Source: Bryobacterales bacterium (lineage in GTDB: Bacteria > Acidobacteriota > Terriglobia > Bryobacterales > Bryobacteraceae). From it: DNA of 32,584 nucleotides. The notes beneath the pieces were generated by a model. The model saw nothing but the letters and a program-made list of their open reading frames with translations. It was not told the origin of the DNA and did not search any database. The position numbers and the translations under genes are program-made. Positions 7,306-16,449 of the stretch are shown here, in pieces. The stretch lies in NCBI GenBank assembly GCA_947467185.1, contig CANIHR010000021.1:1-32584 (forward strand). Reading direction: 5' to 3'. Each line of letters opens with the position of its first letter. The stretch's first letter is position 1.

Positions 7306-9260
7306 AGCAACGCTGGCGTCTGCTGCTGATCGCGCTCGGCCTGTTTCTGCTGAACGCGTATATTTGCAGGGAATTATTTTTTGCCGAGTTTCTGAACAAC
7401 CTGGATTCGAACGAGGGCGTGTTTACGGCGATTGGGCGGTTTTATCGCGAGCACCCGTTTGAGCGCTGGTATCCGTGGTTCAACGCGGGGATGCCGATTG
7501 AAAACGCCTACCAGCCACTGCTGCCCGCTTTGACGGCAGTGACGTCACTGCTGACCGGCATGAACGCTCCGCGGTCCCTGCACTTCCTGCTGGCCGTTCT
7601 GTACTGTCTGGGACCCGTCACGCTGTTTTGGTTCGCGTGGGACTGGTCGAAGTCGCTTCGGGTGGCCGTTGGCGTCGGTCTCGCGTATTCGCTGCTTTCT
7701 CCCGCCGAGTGGTTCATCCCGATTCTTCGGCTGCCACACTTCGGCCCGCTGCGCTTGTACAACATCGTGCACTATGCGGAAGACCCGCATAATCTGGCGC
7801 TGACGCTGCTTCCGGTGGCGTTTCTCTTTCTGCGACGGGCGATCGCCACCCGGAGTCCGGGGAGCATCATCGGGGCGATTATTTCCTCCGCCTGCGTGGT
7901 CAGCGTCAACGCGTTTGGGGGCATCGACCTGGTGCTCGGTGGCCTCGCCATTGTGCTGGCGATGGGCTCGGGACTCGGGACGCTGGTGGCGCTTGGCGTG
8001 GCGGCCTACTGCTGGATGTCGCCCTGGTTATCGCCCTCGCTGATCAACCTGATCCGCGGTGACCAGTGGGGCGAAGCCGGCGTGATGCACGCGAGTTACC
8101 TGGCGACGGCAGCGGCGATTGCAATCTTCGCCGCGCTGGTCTGGTTCACCCGGCGGGTCGGTTCGGAACTGGAGCGGTTCGCGCTCTACCTCGGTTACTG
8201 GCTCTGCCTGATCCCGATCAGTTTCTTCCTGTTCAACATCACTTTCGTGCCGCAGGGCGGACGTTACCAGATCGAGATGGAACTCGCCATCTGCCTGCTG
8301 CTGGCCGTCGCCGCGAACCGGCTTCCGGCAAGGGGGACGTGGGCCCTGATTGCCGTGGTGGTGGTCGGCAGTTACTACCAGACGAAGGTCTTCCGGCGTT
8401 TTGCGCGGGGTCTGATCCAGCCCATCGACATCACGAAGACCATCCAGTACAAGACCTGCATGTGGCTCGACAAAAACATGCCCGACCAGCGGGCGATGGT
8501 CTCGGGGGATACCGAGTTCATCTGCAACATCTACTCGAACAACCCGCAGCTCAGTTCGGGCCACCAGCCTTCGGCTCCGAACTGGATGCAGAAGGTGGCG
8601 GTTTACGGCATCTACACCGGCACGCCGACGGGCGCCGGAGACGCCGAGATTTCCATTCTCTGGCTGAAGGCTTTCGCCACCCAGGCCATCACAGTGCCGG
8701 GGCCGAAGAGCCGCGAGCACTACCATCCGGTGCTGTTCCCGAACCGCTTCGAGGGCGTGCTACCGGAGCTCTGGCATGACGAGGACGACACGATCTACGG
8801 GGTACCCCAGAAGTCGAAGTCACTCGCCCGCGTGGTGCCGAAATTGGCCCTGGTTCAGAAGGCTCCGATCCATGGCCTGGATGTCGATCCGCTGCGGCCG
8901 TTTGTCGCTGCGCTTGATGACCCGGCTCTGCCGGTTGCAGAGTATTCGGGCGAAATGATCCGGGCGAACATGAAACCGGACCAGGTGATTTCGCTCGCGA
9001 TCAACCATGCTCCCGGCTGGGAGGCCAGCGTTGGCGGACGCGAGGTTCCGGTAACGAAAGACGCCATCGGGCTGATGGTCATCGAGCCCAACTGCAACGG
9101 ACCCTGCGAGATTTCGATTCACTACGGCGTGACAACAGAGGCCTGGGTCTGCCGACTGCTGAGCGCCCTGGTTACGCTGGGAATGCTGCTGCTTGCCTTA
9201 GTGCCCGGTATTTCCGCAGCAGTTCGTAAAGCACCACGCCTCCAGCCGTCGCCACGTTGA
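7302..9260 (+). CDS. polytopic membrane protein, GT-C glycosyltransferase-like
   Basis: 652 residues with about 12 hydrophobic helices, starting with LLLIALGLFLLNAYI and ending with a helix near the C-terminus. The first outer loop holds LDSNEGVFTAI followed by RWYPWFNAGMP; an acidic residue in this loop and the overall build (many helices, then a soluble domain of about 200 residues at 430-620, then a last helix) resemble GT-C transferases and the PTPS-related membrane family (PF10131). These enzymes move sugars from polyprenyl-phosphate donors on the outer face of the membrane. I cannot confirm catalysis. The gene is coupled to the NHL gene by a 4-base ATGA overlap. Its last 89 bp overlap the 3' end of the SpoU methylase gene on the other strand, and both frames are coding there. 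Confidence 0.8.
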   Translation: MKQRWRLLLIALGLFLLNAYICRELFFAEFLNNLDSNEGVFTAIGRFYREHPFERWYPWFNAGMPIENAYQPLLPALTAVTSLLTGMNAPRSLHFLLAVLYCLGPVTLFWFAWDWSKSLRVAVGVGLAYSLLSPAEWFIPILRLPHFGPLRLYNIVHYAEDPHNLALTLLPVAFLFLRRAIATRSPGSIIGAIISSACVVSVNAFGGIDLVLGGLAIVLAMGSGLGTLVALGVAAYCWMSPWLSPSLINLIRGDQWGEAGVMHASYLATAAAIAIFAALVWFTRRVGSELERFALYLGYWLCLIPISFFLFNITFVPQGGRYQIEMELAICLLLAVAANRLPARGTWALIAVVVVGSYYQTKVFRRFARGLIQPIDITKTIQYKTCMWLDKNMPDQRAMVSGDTEFICNIYSNNPQLSSGHQPSAPNWMQKVAVYGIYTGTPTGAGDAEISILWLKAFATQAITVPGPKSREHYHPVLFPNRFEGVLPELWHDEDDTIYGVPQKSKSLARVVPKLALVQKAPIHGLDVDPLRPFVAALDDPALPVAEYSGEMIRANMKPDQVISLAINHAPGWEASVGGREVPVTKDAIGLMVIEPNCNGPCEISIHYGVTTEAWVCRLLSALVTLGMLLLALVPGISAAVRKAPRLQPSPR

Positions 9261-9720
9261 GCGAGTGCTTCTGACCCAGCATCGGGATGCGGACGTGGGT
9301 GTCGGCCTGAGCTGCTAACTCCGGCGTCAGGCCGTCGGTTTCGTGGCCGAACAGGATGCAGACCGGAAACCGGGGCACCCAGTCGAACAGATCGACCGCG
9401 TGGACGGTGGTCTCAATGGCGACGATTTCATAACCCGCTTCGCGCATCGCGACAACGGCTTCAACCGGCTGCTTTGTGTGCTCCCAGGGCAGAGTTTCTT
9501 CGGCGCCGAGGGCGGTTTTCGAGATCATGTTCTGCGGCGGGTAGCCAGTGAAGCCGGCCAGAATCAGCTTCTCCAGCGCGGCGGCGTCGCCGGTCCGGAA
9601 GAATGAGCCGACGTTGTAGAGGCTGCGCACGTTTTCCAGCAGCACTCGTACCGGCAGAGGCTGAATCCCTTCATAAGTTGTTCCCGCGTTCGTGGCCCGA
9701 AAGGGCGTGCGACTGTCCAC
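9172..9720 (-). CDS. SpoU/TrmH-family RNA 2'-O-methyltransferase
   Basis: 182 residues, a compact SPOUT enzyme. Motif 1 is ENVRSLYNVGSFFRTGDA, motif 2 is LFGHETDGLTPELAAQAD, and motif 3 is RIPMLGQKHSLNVATAGGVVLYEL; together they form the knotted SAM site. The likely action is 2'-O-methylation of a ribose in tRNA or rRNA; the target cannot be read from the sequence. The start is GTG 9720, and GGGAG abuts it directly, which is unusual spacing. No other good start lies before motif 1. The gene ends inside the 3' end of the convergent membrane protein gene and is divergent from the family 2 glycosyltransferase with 37 bp between starts. Confidence 0.92.
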   Translation of the reverse strand: MDSRTPFRATNAGTTYEGIQPLPVRVLLENVRSLYNVGSFFRTGDAAALEKLILAGFTGYPPQNMISKTALGAEETLPWEHTKQPVEAVVAMREAGYEIVAIETTVHAVDLFDWVPRFPVCILFGHETDGLTPELAAQADTHVRIPMLGQKHSLNVATAGGVVLYELLRKYRALRQAAAFPA

Positions 9721-9745
9721 CTCCCGAACATAACCTATACCTGGC

Positions 9746-9752
9746 TAAAATA
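9746..9752 (+). promoter_or_regulatory. symmetric -10-like element between the SpoU methylase and GT2 genes
   Basis: TAAAAT (9746-9751) lies exactly 6 bases before the ATG of the glycosyltransferase, the spacing of a leaderless promoter, although the 6 bases are AGAGGG and could also serve as a ribosome site on a longer mRNA. The minus strand reads TATTTT over 9752-9747, which could serve the SpoU gene with a leader of about 20 bases. No clear -35 in either direction. Confidence 0.35.
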
Positions 9753-9757
9753 GAGGG

Positions 9758-10729
9758 ATGCTGTCGATTGTCGTCCCTGTGCATAACGAAGAGCGGTCCA
9801 TTCTGCCGCTCTACGACCGCCTCACCTCGGTTTTGACAGCGACCGGCCGACCCTACGAAATCATCTTTGTCGACGACGCTTCGAGCGATAAGAGCGTGGA
9901 ACTGCTCACGAACCTGGTGCTGACCGATGGGGCGCTGAAGGTGGTGAAGCTGCGCCGTAACTTCGGCCAGACCGCTGCCCTTTCCGCCGGTTTCCACGAA
10001 GCACAAGGCACCATCGTGATCGCGATGGACGGCGATCTGCAGCATGCTCCCGAAGATATTCCGGCGCTTCTGGCCAAGATTGACGAAGGTTACGACATCG
10101 CTTCCGGCTGGCGGAAGGAACGGATCGACAACGCCATCACCCGAAAGATTCCGTCGAAGATCGCCAACTGGCTGATGTCGAAGGCCTCGGGGATTGACCT
10201 GCGCGACTTCGGGACTACTTTCAAGGCTTATCGGGCGGAAGTACTGAAGGACGTTCACCTCTACGGCGAACTGCACCGCTTCATTCCGGCGCTGGCCAGT
10301 TTTTACGGCGCGCGCGTTTGCGAAGTGCCGATCCAGAATCCGCCGCGGATTGCGGGTGAGTCGCACTATGGGCTGAGCCGGACATTCCGGGTGATGTTCG
10401 ACATTCTGACAATCCGCTTCCTGCTGAAGTACTTCACTCGTCCGATGCACTTCTTCGGGGCCATTGGGCTGACGGGCGTGACGCTGGGCGGCGGCATCCT
10501 GGGCTTCTGCGCGATCAAGAAGATCGTGACTCAGGTGGATATCATTCTGGAGCACGGACCGCTGATGCTGGCCGGCGCGATGTTCCTGATGGCCGGCCTG
10601 ATGATGTTCAGCACGGGCCTCATTGGCGAACTGGTGATGAGAACGTACTTTGAATCGCAGGACCGGCGCATCTATGCGATCCGCGAGATCCTGACCCGAG
10701 ATAGTCTCGAGACAGCCCGCAAGCATTAG
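9758..10729 (+). CDS. family 2 glycosyltransferase, polyprenyl-phosphate type (DPM1/GtrB/ArnC-like)
   Basis: 323 residues. The GT-A domain fills residues 1 to about 230: SIVVPVHNEE at the start, the nucleotide-sugar site FVDDASSD (Asp39-Asp40), and AMDGDLQHAPED with the metal-binding Asp91/Asp93. Two membrane helices follow (about 232-255 and 268-290), and the tail is cytoplasmic. This build is that of enzymes that transfer a sugar from a nucleotide donor to undecaprenyl or dolichyl phosphate at the inner face of the membrane. The lipid-linked sugar is normally used by a GT-C transferase, and a GT-C-like gene lies just to the left. Sugar and acceptor are not readable. AGAGGG directly precedes the ATG. 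Confidence 0.92.
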   Translation: MLSIVVPVHNEERSILPLYDRLTSVLTATGRPYEIIFVDDASSDKSVELLTNLVLTDGALKVVKLRRNFGQTAALSAGFHEAQGTIVIAMDGDLQHAPEDIPALLAKIDEGYDIASGWRKERIDNAITRKIPSKIANWLMSKASGIDLRDFGTTFKAYRAEVLKDVHLYGELHRFIPALASFYGARVCEVPIQNPPRIAGESHYGLSRTFRVMFDILTIRFLLKYFTRPMHFFGAIGLTGVTLGGGILGFCAIKKIVTQVDIILEHGPLMLAGAMFLMAGLMMFSTGLIGELVMRTYFESQDRRIYAIREILTRDSLETARKH

Positions 10730-10777
10730 GTTTTTCACCAAATCTTCAGACCCAACTGGTAGACTGCGTTTGCACCG

Positions 10778-12046
10778 ATGAAAACGCTCTGGGTCTTGTT
10801 GTGTCTGGCCGGCGCTGCGCTGGCACAGGCACCGCCACTTTCGATCACACTGCCGGACGCGATTGCGCGGGCTCGGCAACATGCGGGTCAGTTGCAGGCG
10901 GCGAACTTCGCAGTTCAACAAGCGCGGGAGGACACGCTGCAGTCCCGGACGCTGCGGTTGCCGACGCTGAATGCTCTGAATCAGGGCCTGTATACCCAGG
11001 GGAACGGGACCGACACCGGCGTCTTTATATCCAACAACGGCGTCCACCAGTACACCGATCAGGTGCAGGTGCATGAGGACGTGCTGGCGATTTTTCGGCG
11101 CAACGAGGTCCGGCGGGCGCTGGCGACAGAGGCGGCGGCGCGTGCCCGCGTGGATGTGGCGGCTCGGGGCCTGAATGCGACCGTTATCCAGGATTTCTAC
11201 AACGTGATCGTGGCCCAGCGGCACTTCGGGAACGCGCAATTGAGTTTGCGCGAAGCCGAGCAGTTTGTGGACGTGACCGAGAAGCAGGAAAAGGGCGGTG
11301 AAGCGGCCCATTCCGACGTGATCAAGGCTCGGCTGCTGCTGCAACAGCGGCAGCGGGATCTGCAGGACGCTCAGGTGGCGATTGAGAAGGCGAAGATCGC
11401 GCTGGGCGTGCTGATTCTGCCGACTTTCAGCACGGAATTCTCGCTGGTGGACGATGCGGGCGAGGCCTCGCTGCTGCCTCCGGTTGCAGAAGCCAGGGCA
11501 AAGGCTGTGGCGACGAGTCCCGAAGTGCTCGCGGCGAAATCGAGTGTGAACGCGGCTGGCTTCGATGTCGGCGTAGCGAGGTACGGGTATCTGCCGACGC
11601 TTTCGGTGGACCTGAATTACGGTATCGACTCGAACCGTTTTGTGTTTAACGGACAGAGTGTTGGCGCTTCGGTGCAGGTGTCGCTGAATGTCCCGGTGTG
11701 GACGTGGGGCGTGACGGCGAGCAAGATCCGGCAGGCGGAGTTCCGCCGGGCGCAGGCGCAGCTGGATCTGACGCTGGCGGGTCGCGCGCTGGAGGCGAAT
11801 CTGGCGGCGGCGATCGCGGAATCGAAGGCGGCGCAGGCACAGCTCGATTCGCTGAAGAGCACGGTGGAACTGGCGGTGGAGAGCCTGCGGCTGACGCTGC
11901 TGCGGTATCAGGCGGGCGAGGCCGTAACGCTGGAAGTAGTGGACGCGCAGACGACGCTCGCGCAGGCCCGAAACGGGTACAGCGACGGACAAGTGCGGTA
12001 CAAGACGGCAATTGCCAATCTGCAGACTCTGATGGGGACTTTGTGA
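10778..12046 (+). CDS. TolC-family outer-membrane efflux protein
   Basis: 422 residues with a signal peptide ending near ALAQA (residues 1-18). The remainder has the two-fold repeat of the OEP family: long helical segments rich in Ala, Gln and Glu alternating with short strands (YTQGNGTDTGVF and SVDLNYGIDSN), and late ATLAQARNGYSD-like helices. It forms the trimeric channel through the outer membrane and periplasm for the RND pump encoded downstream. First gene of a three-gene operon; the stop shares one base with the adaptor start (TGATG). TAGACT at 10760-10765 may be a -10, without a clear -35. Confidence 0.92.
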   Translation: MKTLWVLLCLAGAALAQAPPLSITLPDAIARARQHAGQLQAANFAVQQAREDTLQSRTLRLPTLNALNQGLYTQGNGTDTGVFISNNGVHQYTDQVQVHEDVLAIFRRNEVRRALATEAAARARVDVAARGLNATVIQDFYNVIVAQRHFGNAQLSLREAEQFVDVTEKQEKGGEAAHSDVIKARLLLQQRQRDLQDAQVAIEKAKIALGVLILPTFSTEFSLVDDAGEASLLPPVAEARAKAVATSPEVLAAKSSVNAAGFDVGVARYGYLPTLSVDLNYGIDSNRFVFNGQSVGASVQVSLNVPVWTWGVTASKIRQAEFRRAQAQLDLTLAGRALEANLAAAIAESKAAQAQLDSLKSTVELAVESLRLTLLRYQAGEAVTLEVVDAQTTLAQARNGYSDGQVRYKTAIANLQTLMGTL

Positions 12047-13311
12047 TGAATCGACGACTGATTGCGGCCCTCTTAGTGTGCTCAGCATGGATGATTTCCT
12101 GCGGTAAGAAGGAAGCGACCGAGGCCGAAGTGGAAGCCCCGGTTTCGGTGCAGGTGACCGAGGCTCGAAAAGGTCCGATTGACCGCGTGATTACGGCGGA
12201 TGCGGTGCTGTATCCGATCGACCAGGCGAATGTGACGCCGAAGATCGCGGCGCCGGTGCGAAAGGTACTGGTGAACCGCGGGGACCATGTGAAGGCGGGT
12301 CAGGTGCTGGCGGAGCTGGAGAGCAAGGATCTGGTGGCCGCGGCGAACGAGAGCAAGAGCCAGTGGGAACAGGCGCAAGCGGCTTATCAGGCGATGACCG
12401 GCGCGACAGCCGTAGATGAGAAGCAGAAATCCGAGAGCGATGTGGCGAGTGCGCGGCAGGCTCTGGACGCGGCGAAGAAGGTTTATGAGAGCCGCGTGGA
12501 GCTGGTGAAGCAGGGCGCGCTGGCTCAGAAACTGGCTGACGATGCGCGGGTTCTGATGGTGCAGGCGCAGGGGCAGTTCGATACGGCGCAGCGGCATTTA
12601 CAGACGCTGAACGCGGTGGGGCAGCGGGAGCAGGCGCGCGGGATGCGGGCGGCGATTGATGCGGCGAAAGCTCATTATGAAAACGCCTCCGTGCAGACCG
12701 GATATGCGTCGGTGACGAGTCCGATCAGCGGGATTGTGGCGGATCGTCCGGTGTATCCGGGGGAGATGGCGGCTCCGGGTTCTCCGCTGGTTTCGATTGT
12801 CAATATCTCGGAAGTGGTGGCGCGGGCGAATGTTCCGGTGAAGGACGCGGCGTTTATTAAGCCGGGGAGTCCGGCGACGATTGCGGGGCCGGCGGGAGAT
12901 ATCGCGGGCAAGGTAACGGTGGTGAGTCCGGCGGTGAATCCGGCGACGACGACCATTGAGGTTTGGGTGCAGGCTCCGAATCCGGGAGAAGTGATGAAGC
13001 CGGGCTCGACGATTCGGGTGAGCATCAAAGCCGAGACGCTGAAGGACGTGATTCTGGTGCCGGTGGCCGCGTTGCTGAACCACGACGAGGGTGGCCAGAA
13101 GGTGATGGTGATCGGGGCCGACAACAAGGCGCAGGAGCGGAAGATTGTGCTCGGCGTGCGGCAGGGCGATAACCAGCAGATTGTGAGTGGCGTACAGGAA
13201 GGCGAGAAGGTGGTTGTCTCGGGCGGCCTGGGGCTGGAAAACAAGGCGAAGGTCAAGATCGTTGAGGCTCCCGCGGAAGCGGACGACGATGATGAGGACG
13301 ACAAGAAGTGA
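12046..13311 (+). CDS. RND efflux periplasmic adaptor (membrane fusion protein), lipoprotein
   Basis: 421 residues from ATG 12046. The frame is open back to 11698, but that part is antiparallel-free shadow of the TolC-like gene and Gly/Ala junk; MNRRLIAALLVCSAWMISC gives a proper lipoprotein signal with Cys19 as the likely lipidated residue. The order is typical of HlyD_D23/AcrA-type adaptors: first half of a lipoyl-like domain (VRKVLVNRGDHVKAGQVL), a helical hairpin (about 110-215), second lipoyl half (TSPISGIVADRPVYPGE), beta-barrel, and membrane-proximal domain. It links the pump to the TolC-like channel. The C-terminus ends in an acidic tail (ADDDDEDDKK), not usual for the family. The stop overlaps the RND gene start. 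Confidence 0.94.
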   Translation: MNRRLIAALLVCSAWMISCGKKEATEAEVEAPVSVQVTEARKGPIDRVITADAVLYPIDQANVTPKIAAPVRKVLVNRGDHVKAGQVLAELESKDLVAAANESKSQWEQAQAAYQAMTGATAVDEKQKSESDVASARQALDAAKKVYESRVELVKQGALAQKLADDARVLMVQAQGQFDTAQRHLQTLNAVGQREQARGMRAAIDAAKAHYENASVQTGYASVTSPISGIVADRPVYPGEMAAPGSPLVSIVNISEVVARANVPVKDAAFIKPGSPATIAGPAGDIAGKVTVVSPAVNPATTTIEVWVQAPNPGEVMKPGSTIRVSIKAETLKDVILVPVAALLNHDEGGQKVMVIGADNKAQERKIVLGVRQGDNQQIVSGVQEGEKVVVSGGLGLENKAKVKIVEAPAEADDDDEDDKK

Positions 13312-16300
13312 TGGGCGAGCGTGCCTTGAACGAGCATTGGACAGCGCGGTTCTCTCGGCCGATTATTTTCGTCATTATTGCGCTGGTGGGCATGGGCGCG
13401 TATCTGGCGTTCAATATCCCGATTGCAGTTTTCCCGTCGACGGATTTCCCGCGTATTGTCGTCGGGATCGACAACGGTGTCTCGCCGATTGACCAGATGC
13501 AGGTGGTGGTCACAAGGCCCATCGAAGAGGCGCTGAATGCGGTGCCGGGGCTGGAGACGGTGCGTTCGACGACGAGCCGCGGGTCGGCGGAGGTGAGTTT
13601 GTTTTTCAACTGGAACGTGGATATGTTCCGGACGCTGGAGTTTGTGAACGCAGCTCTGGCGCGCGTGCAGCCTTCCCTGCCCCCAACGGCGAAGCTGATT
13701 TCGAACCGGCTGACGTTCGCCGCGTTTCCGATTCTGGGGTACAGCATTACGTCGGATTCCGTGCCGCAACGCGCGCTTTGGGAGATGGCGAATTACCAGA
13801 TCAAACCAAGGCTGAATCGCGTGAACGGCGTGTCGATGGTGGTGTTGCAGGGCGGGCAGGTTCCGGAGTTCCACATTGAGCCGGATCCGGCGAAGATGCT
13901 GGAGGCTCAGGTGACGGTGCCGGGCATTCTGGACGCTGTTGACAAGAGCAACATGATCGACTCGCCCGGGTTGTTGCCGAACAACCATGAGCTGTCGCTG
14001 GCGCTGGTGACGGGCCAGGCGCGGACGCCGGAAGAGATCGGGAACATTGTGGTGAAGACTTCGCCCGCCGGAGTTCCGGTGCGGGTGGGCGATCTGGGAA
14101 CTGTGAAGTCTGGCGTGATGCCGGTGTACACGATTGTGACGGCGAACGGGAAGCCGGCCGTGCTGCTGAATGTGTTCCGGCAGCCGGACAGCAACACGGT
14201 TGCTGTGGCGGATCTGGTGACTAAAGAACTGGCGCAGATTCAGGCGACGCTGCCTCCGGGTGTGAAGGTGCAGGCGTTCTACGACCAGTCGGAAGTGGTG
14301 CGGGATTCGATTGCCAGTGTGCGGGACGCGATCCTGATCGGGCTGGTGCTGGCGGCGATTATTCTGGTGCTGTTCCTGCGGGACTGGGGCAGTTCGATTG
14401 TGGCGGGGCTGGTGATTCCGGCGACGATTGCAATCACGCTGATTGTGCTGCGGATGCTGGGTGAGAGCTTCGACCTGATGACGCTGGGCGGACTGGCGGC
14501 GGCGGTCGGACTGGTGATTGACGACGCGATCGTGGTGGTGGAAAACATCGTGATGCACCGGGATTCGGGGCAGAGTCTGAGCGAGGCGATCCGTAGTGCG
14601 ATTGCGGAGATTCGAGTGCCGCTGGTGGGGTCGACGATTACTCCGATTGTGGTCTTCCTGCCGCTGATTTCGATTACGGGCGTGACGGGTACGTTCTTCC
14701 GGGCGCTGGCAATTACGGTGGGCGCAAGTCTGCTGACGTCGCTGGTGCTGGCTTTGACGTGGACTCCGGCTTTGAGCCATTTCCTGTTGAAGAAGAAGAA
14801 GTCTGACAAGGCGCTGGCCGTGGCGGATGCGCATGGGCATGTTGAGGCGACCGGTTTCATGGGCAAGCTGACGCGGTTCTATGTGGCGGTTTTGAAGTTC
14901 GCTCTGGCTCGTCCTTTGGTGGTGGCGGTGAGCAGTCTGGTGCTGGTGGCCGTGTCGTATTACGGGTTCGAGGCGCTGGGCAGCGATCTGTTGCCGGAGG
15001 TGGATGAGGGCGCGTTTGTGCTGGATTATCTGATGCCGGCGGGATCGTCGCTGGAGGATACGAACGCGGTGCTGCTGGGCGTAGAGAAGATCCTCGGGAA
15101 GATACCGGAAGTACAGACGAGTTCGCGGCGTACGGGGCTGCAGCTGGGGCTGGCGGCGGTGACGGAGGCGAATCGTGGCGACTTCCTGGTGCGGCTGAAA
15201 AAGGATCGAGATAAGGGCATTGACGAAGTAATGTCGGATGCGCGGAAGGTTGTGAACGAGGCGTATCCGCAGCTGGATGTGGAGTTCATTCAGATTCTGC
15301 AGGACATGATCGGGGATCTGAGCAATTCGCCGGAGCCGATTGAGATCAAGATGTTCGCGCAGGACCCGGCGCTGCTGCGGAAGTGGTCGCCCAAGGTGGC
15401 GGACCGGATCAAGAAGATTTCGACCGTGAAGGACGTGAAGGACGGGATTGAGAACACGATTTCGGGGTCGGCGATCGTGATGCGTGTGGACCCTGGGGTG
15501 GCAGCACGGTCGGGGTTTACGCCGCAGGAGATTGAGGTGGATGCGGCGGCGATTCTGCAGGGTGAGCCGGCGACGACTCCGGTGGTGGTGAATGACCGGG
15601 CGTACACGATTCGGGTGCGTTTTCCGGAGAGTGCTCGGGCGAATCTGGAGCAGATTCGGAACACGATGATTGTGAGTTCGACGGGGAAGAATGCGACGCT
15701 GGGGTCGCTGGCGACGTTTGAGAACGAGGCTGGGCAGACGGAGATTCAGCGCGAGAATTTGCTGCGTTATGTGGGCGTGACGGGACGGTTTGAGGGCATT
15801 AGCCTGGGCAAGGGAATTCGGGACGTGCAGGCCGCGGTGGCGGAGTTGAAGCTGCCTTCCGAGATTCGGGTTGTGTATGGCGGGACGTATGCGGAGCAGC
15901 AGAAATCGTTCCGGGATCTGGGATTTGTGCTGCTGCTGGCGGTGGTGCTGGTGTTTGTGGTGCTGCTGTTTGAGTTCCGGGAGTTTGGTGCTCCGGCGGC
16001 GATTCTGGCGTCGGCTTTGCTGTCCACTTCGGGCGTGTTTGGAGCGTTGCTGGCTACGGGGACTACGTTCAATATTTCTTCGTTTATGGGCCTGATTATG
16101 GTGATCGGGATTGTGGCGAAGAACGGGATTTTGCTGCTGGACGCGGATCAGCGATTCCGGGCTGAGGGGTACTCGGCGCTGGACGCGATGATTGAGGCGG
16201 GCGAGCGGCGGTTGCGGCCGATTTTGATGACGGCTTTGGCGACTGTGGCGGGGATGGTGCCGCTGAGTCTGGCGATTGGCGCGGGGTCGCAGATGCTGCA

Positions 16301-16427
16301 GCCGCTGGCGATTGCGGTTATTGGGGGCGTGGCGGCGAGTATGGTGCTTTCGCTGGTGGTGACTCCCGCGGTGCATTACTACCTGAGTTCGAAGAGTGAA
16401 CACACTGCGCCTGTAACAGCCGAGTAG
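13311..16427 (+). CDS. RND-superfamily efflux pump, inner-membrane subunit
   Basis: 1038 residues from ATG 13311 (GTG 13308 would add one Met and is the alternative). Full-length for AcrB/CzcA-type pumps, with the expected 12 helices and two large periplasmic loops. Visible motifs: RPIIFVIIALVGMGAYLAF as helix 1, the proton-relay helix 4 with AVGLVIDDAIVVVENI (the Asp-Asp pair), and MGLIMVIGIVAKNGILLLD in the second half. It exports small molecules driven by proton influx, together with the adaptor and TolC-like proteins encoded just upstream. Substrate class (drug versus metal) is not decided by what I can see; no Met or His-rich metal path stands out. Strongly G-biased wobble positions create a very long antisense shadow frame. 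Confidence 0.95.
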   Translation: MGERALNEHWTARFSRPIIFVIIALVGMGAYLAFNIPIAVFPSTDFPRIVVGIDNGVSPIDQMQVVVTRPIEEALNAVPGLETVRSTTSRGSAEVSLFFNWNVDMFRTLEFVNAALARVQPSLPPTAKLISNRLTFAAFPILGYSITSDSVPQRALWEMANYQIKPRLNRVNGVSMVVLQGGQVPEFHIEPDPAKMLEAQVTVPGILDAVDKSNMIDSPGLLPNNHELSLALVTGQARTPEEIGNIVVKTSPAGVPVRVGDLGTVKSGVMPVYTIVTANGKPAVLLNVFRQPDSNTVAVADLVTKELAQIQATLPPGVKVQAFYDQSEVVRDSIASVRDAILIGLVLAAIILVLFLRDWGSSIVAGLVIPATIAITLIVLRMLGESFDLMTLGGLAAAVGLVIDDAIVVVENIVMHRDSGQSLSEAIRSAIAEIRVPLVGSTITPIVVFLPLISITGVTGTFFRALAITVGASLLTSLVLALTWTPALSHFLLKKKKSDKALAVADAHGHVEATGFMGKLTRFYVAVLKFALARPLVVAVSSLVLVAVSYYGFEALGSDLLPEVDEGAFVLDYLMPAGSSLEDTNAVLLGVEKILGKIPEVQTSSRRTGLQLGLAAVTEANRGDFLVRLKKDRDKGIDEVMSDARKVVNEAYPQLDVEFIQILQDMIGDLSNSPEPIEIKMFAQDPALLRKWSPKVADRIKKISTVKDVKDGIENTISGSAIVMRVDPGVAARSGFTPQEIEVDAAAILQGEPATTPVVVNDRAYTIRVRFPESARANLEQIRNTMIVSSTGKNATLGSLATFENEAGQTEIQRENLLRYVGVTGRFEGISLGKGIRDVQAAVAELKLPSEIRVVYGGTYAEQQKSFRDLGFVLLLAVVLVFVVLLFEFREFGAPAAILASALLSTSGVFGALLATGTTFNISSFMGLIMVIGIVAKNGILLLDADQRFRAEGYSALDAMIEAGERRLRPILMTALATVAGMVPLSLAIGAGSQMLQPLAIAVIGGVAASMVLSLVVTPAVHYYLSSKSEHTAPVTAE

Positions 16428-16449
16428 CATCGGAGTTTCGACCGGGATT

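Noticed and set aside
9671-12088. Open frame of 805 codons on the minus strand opposite GT2 and the TolC-like gene
   Set aside because: Arg/His/Gln-rich shadow of two well-supported plus-strand genes.
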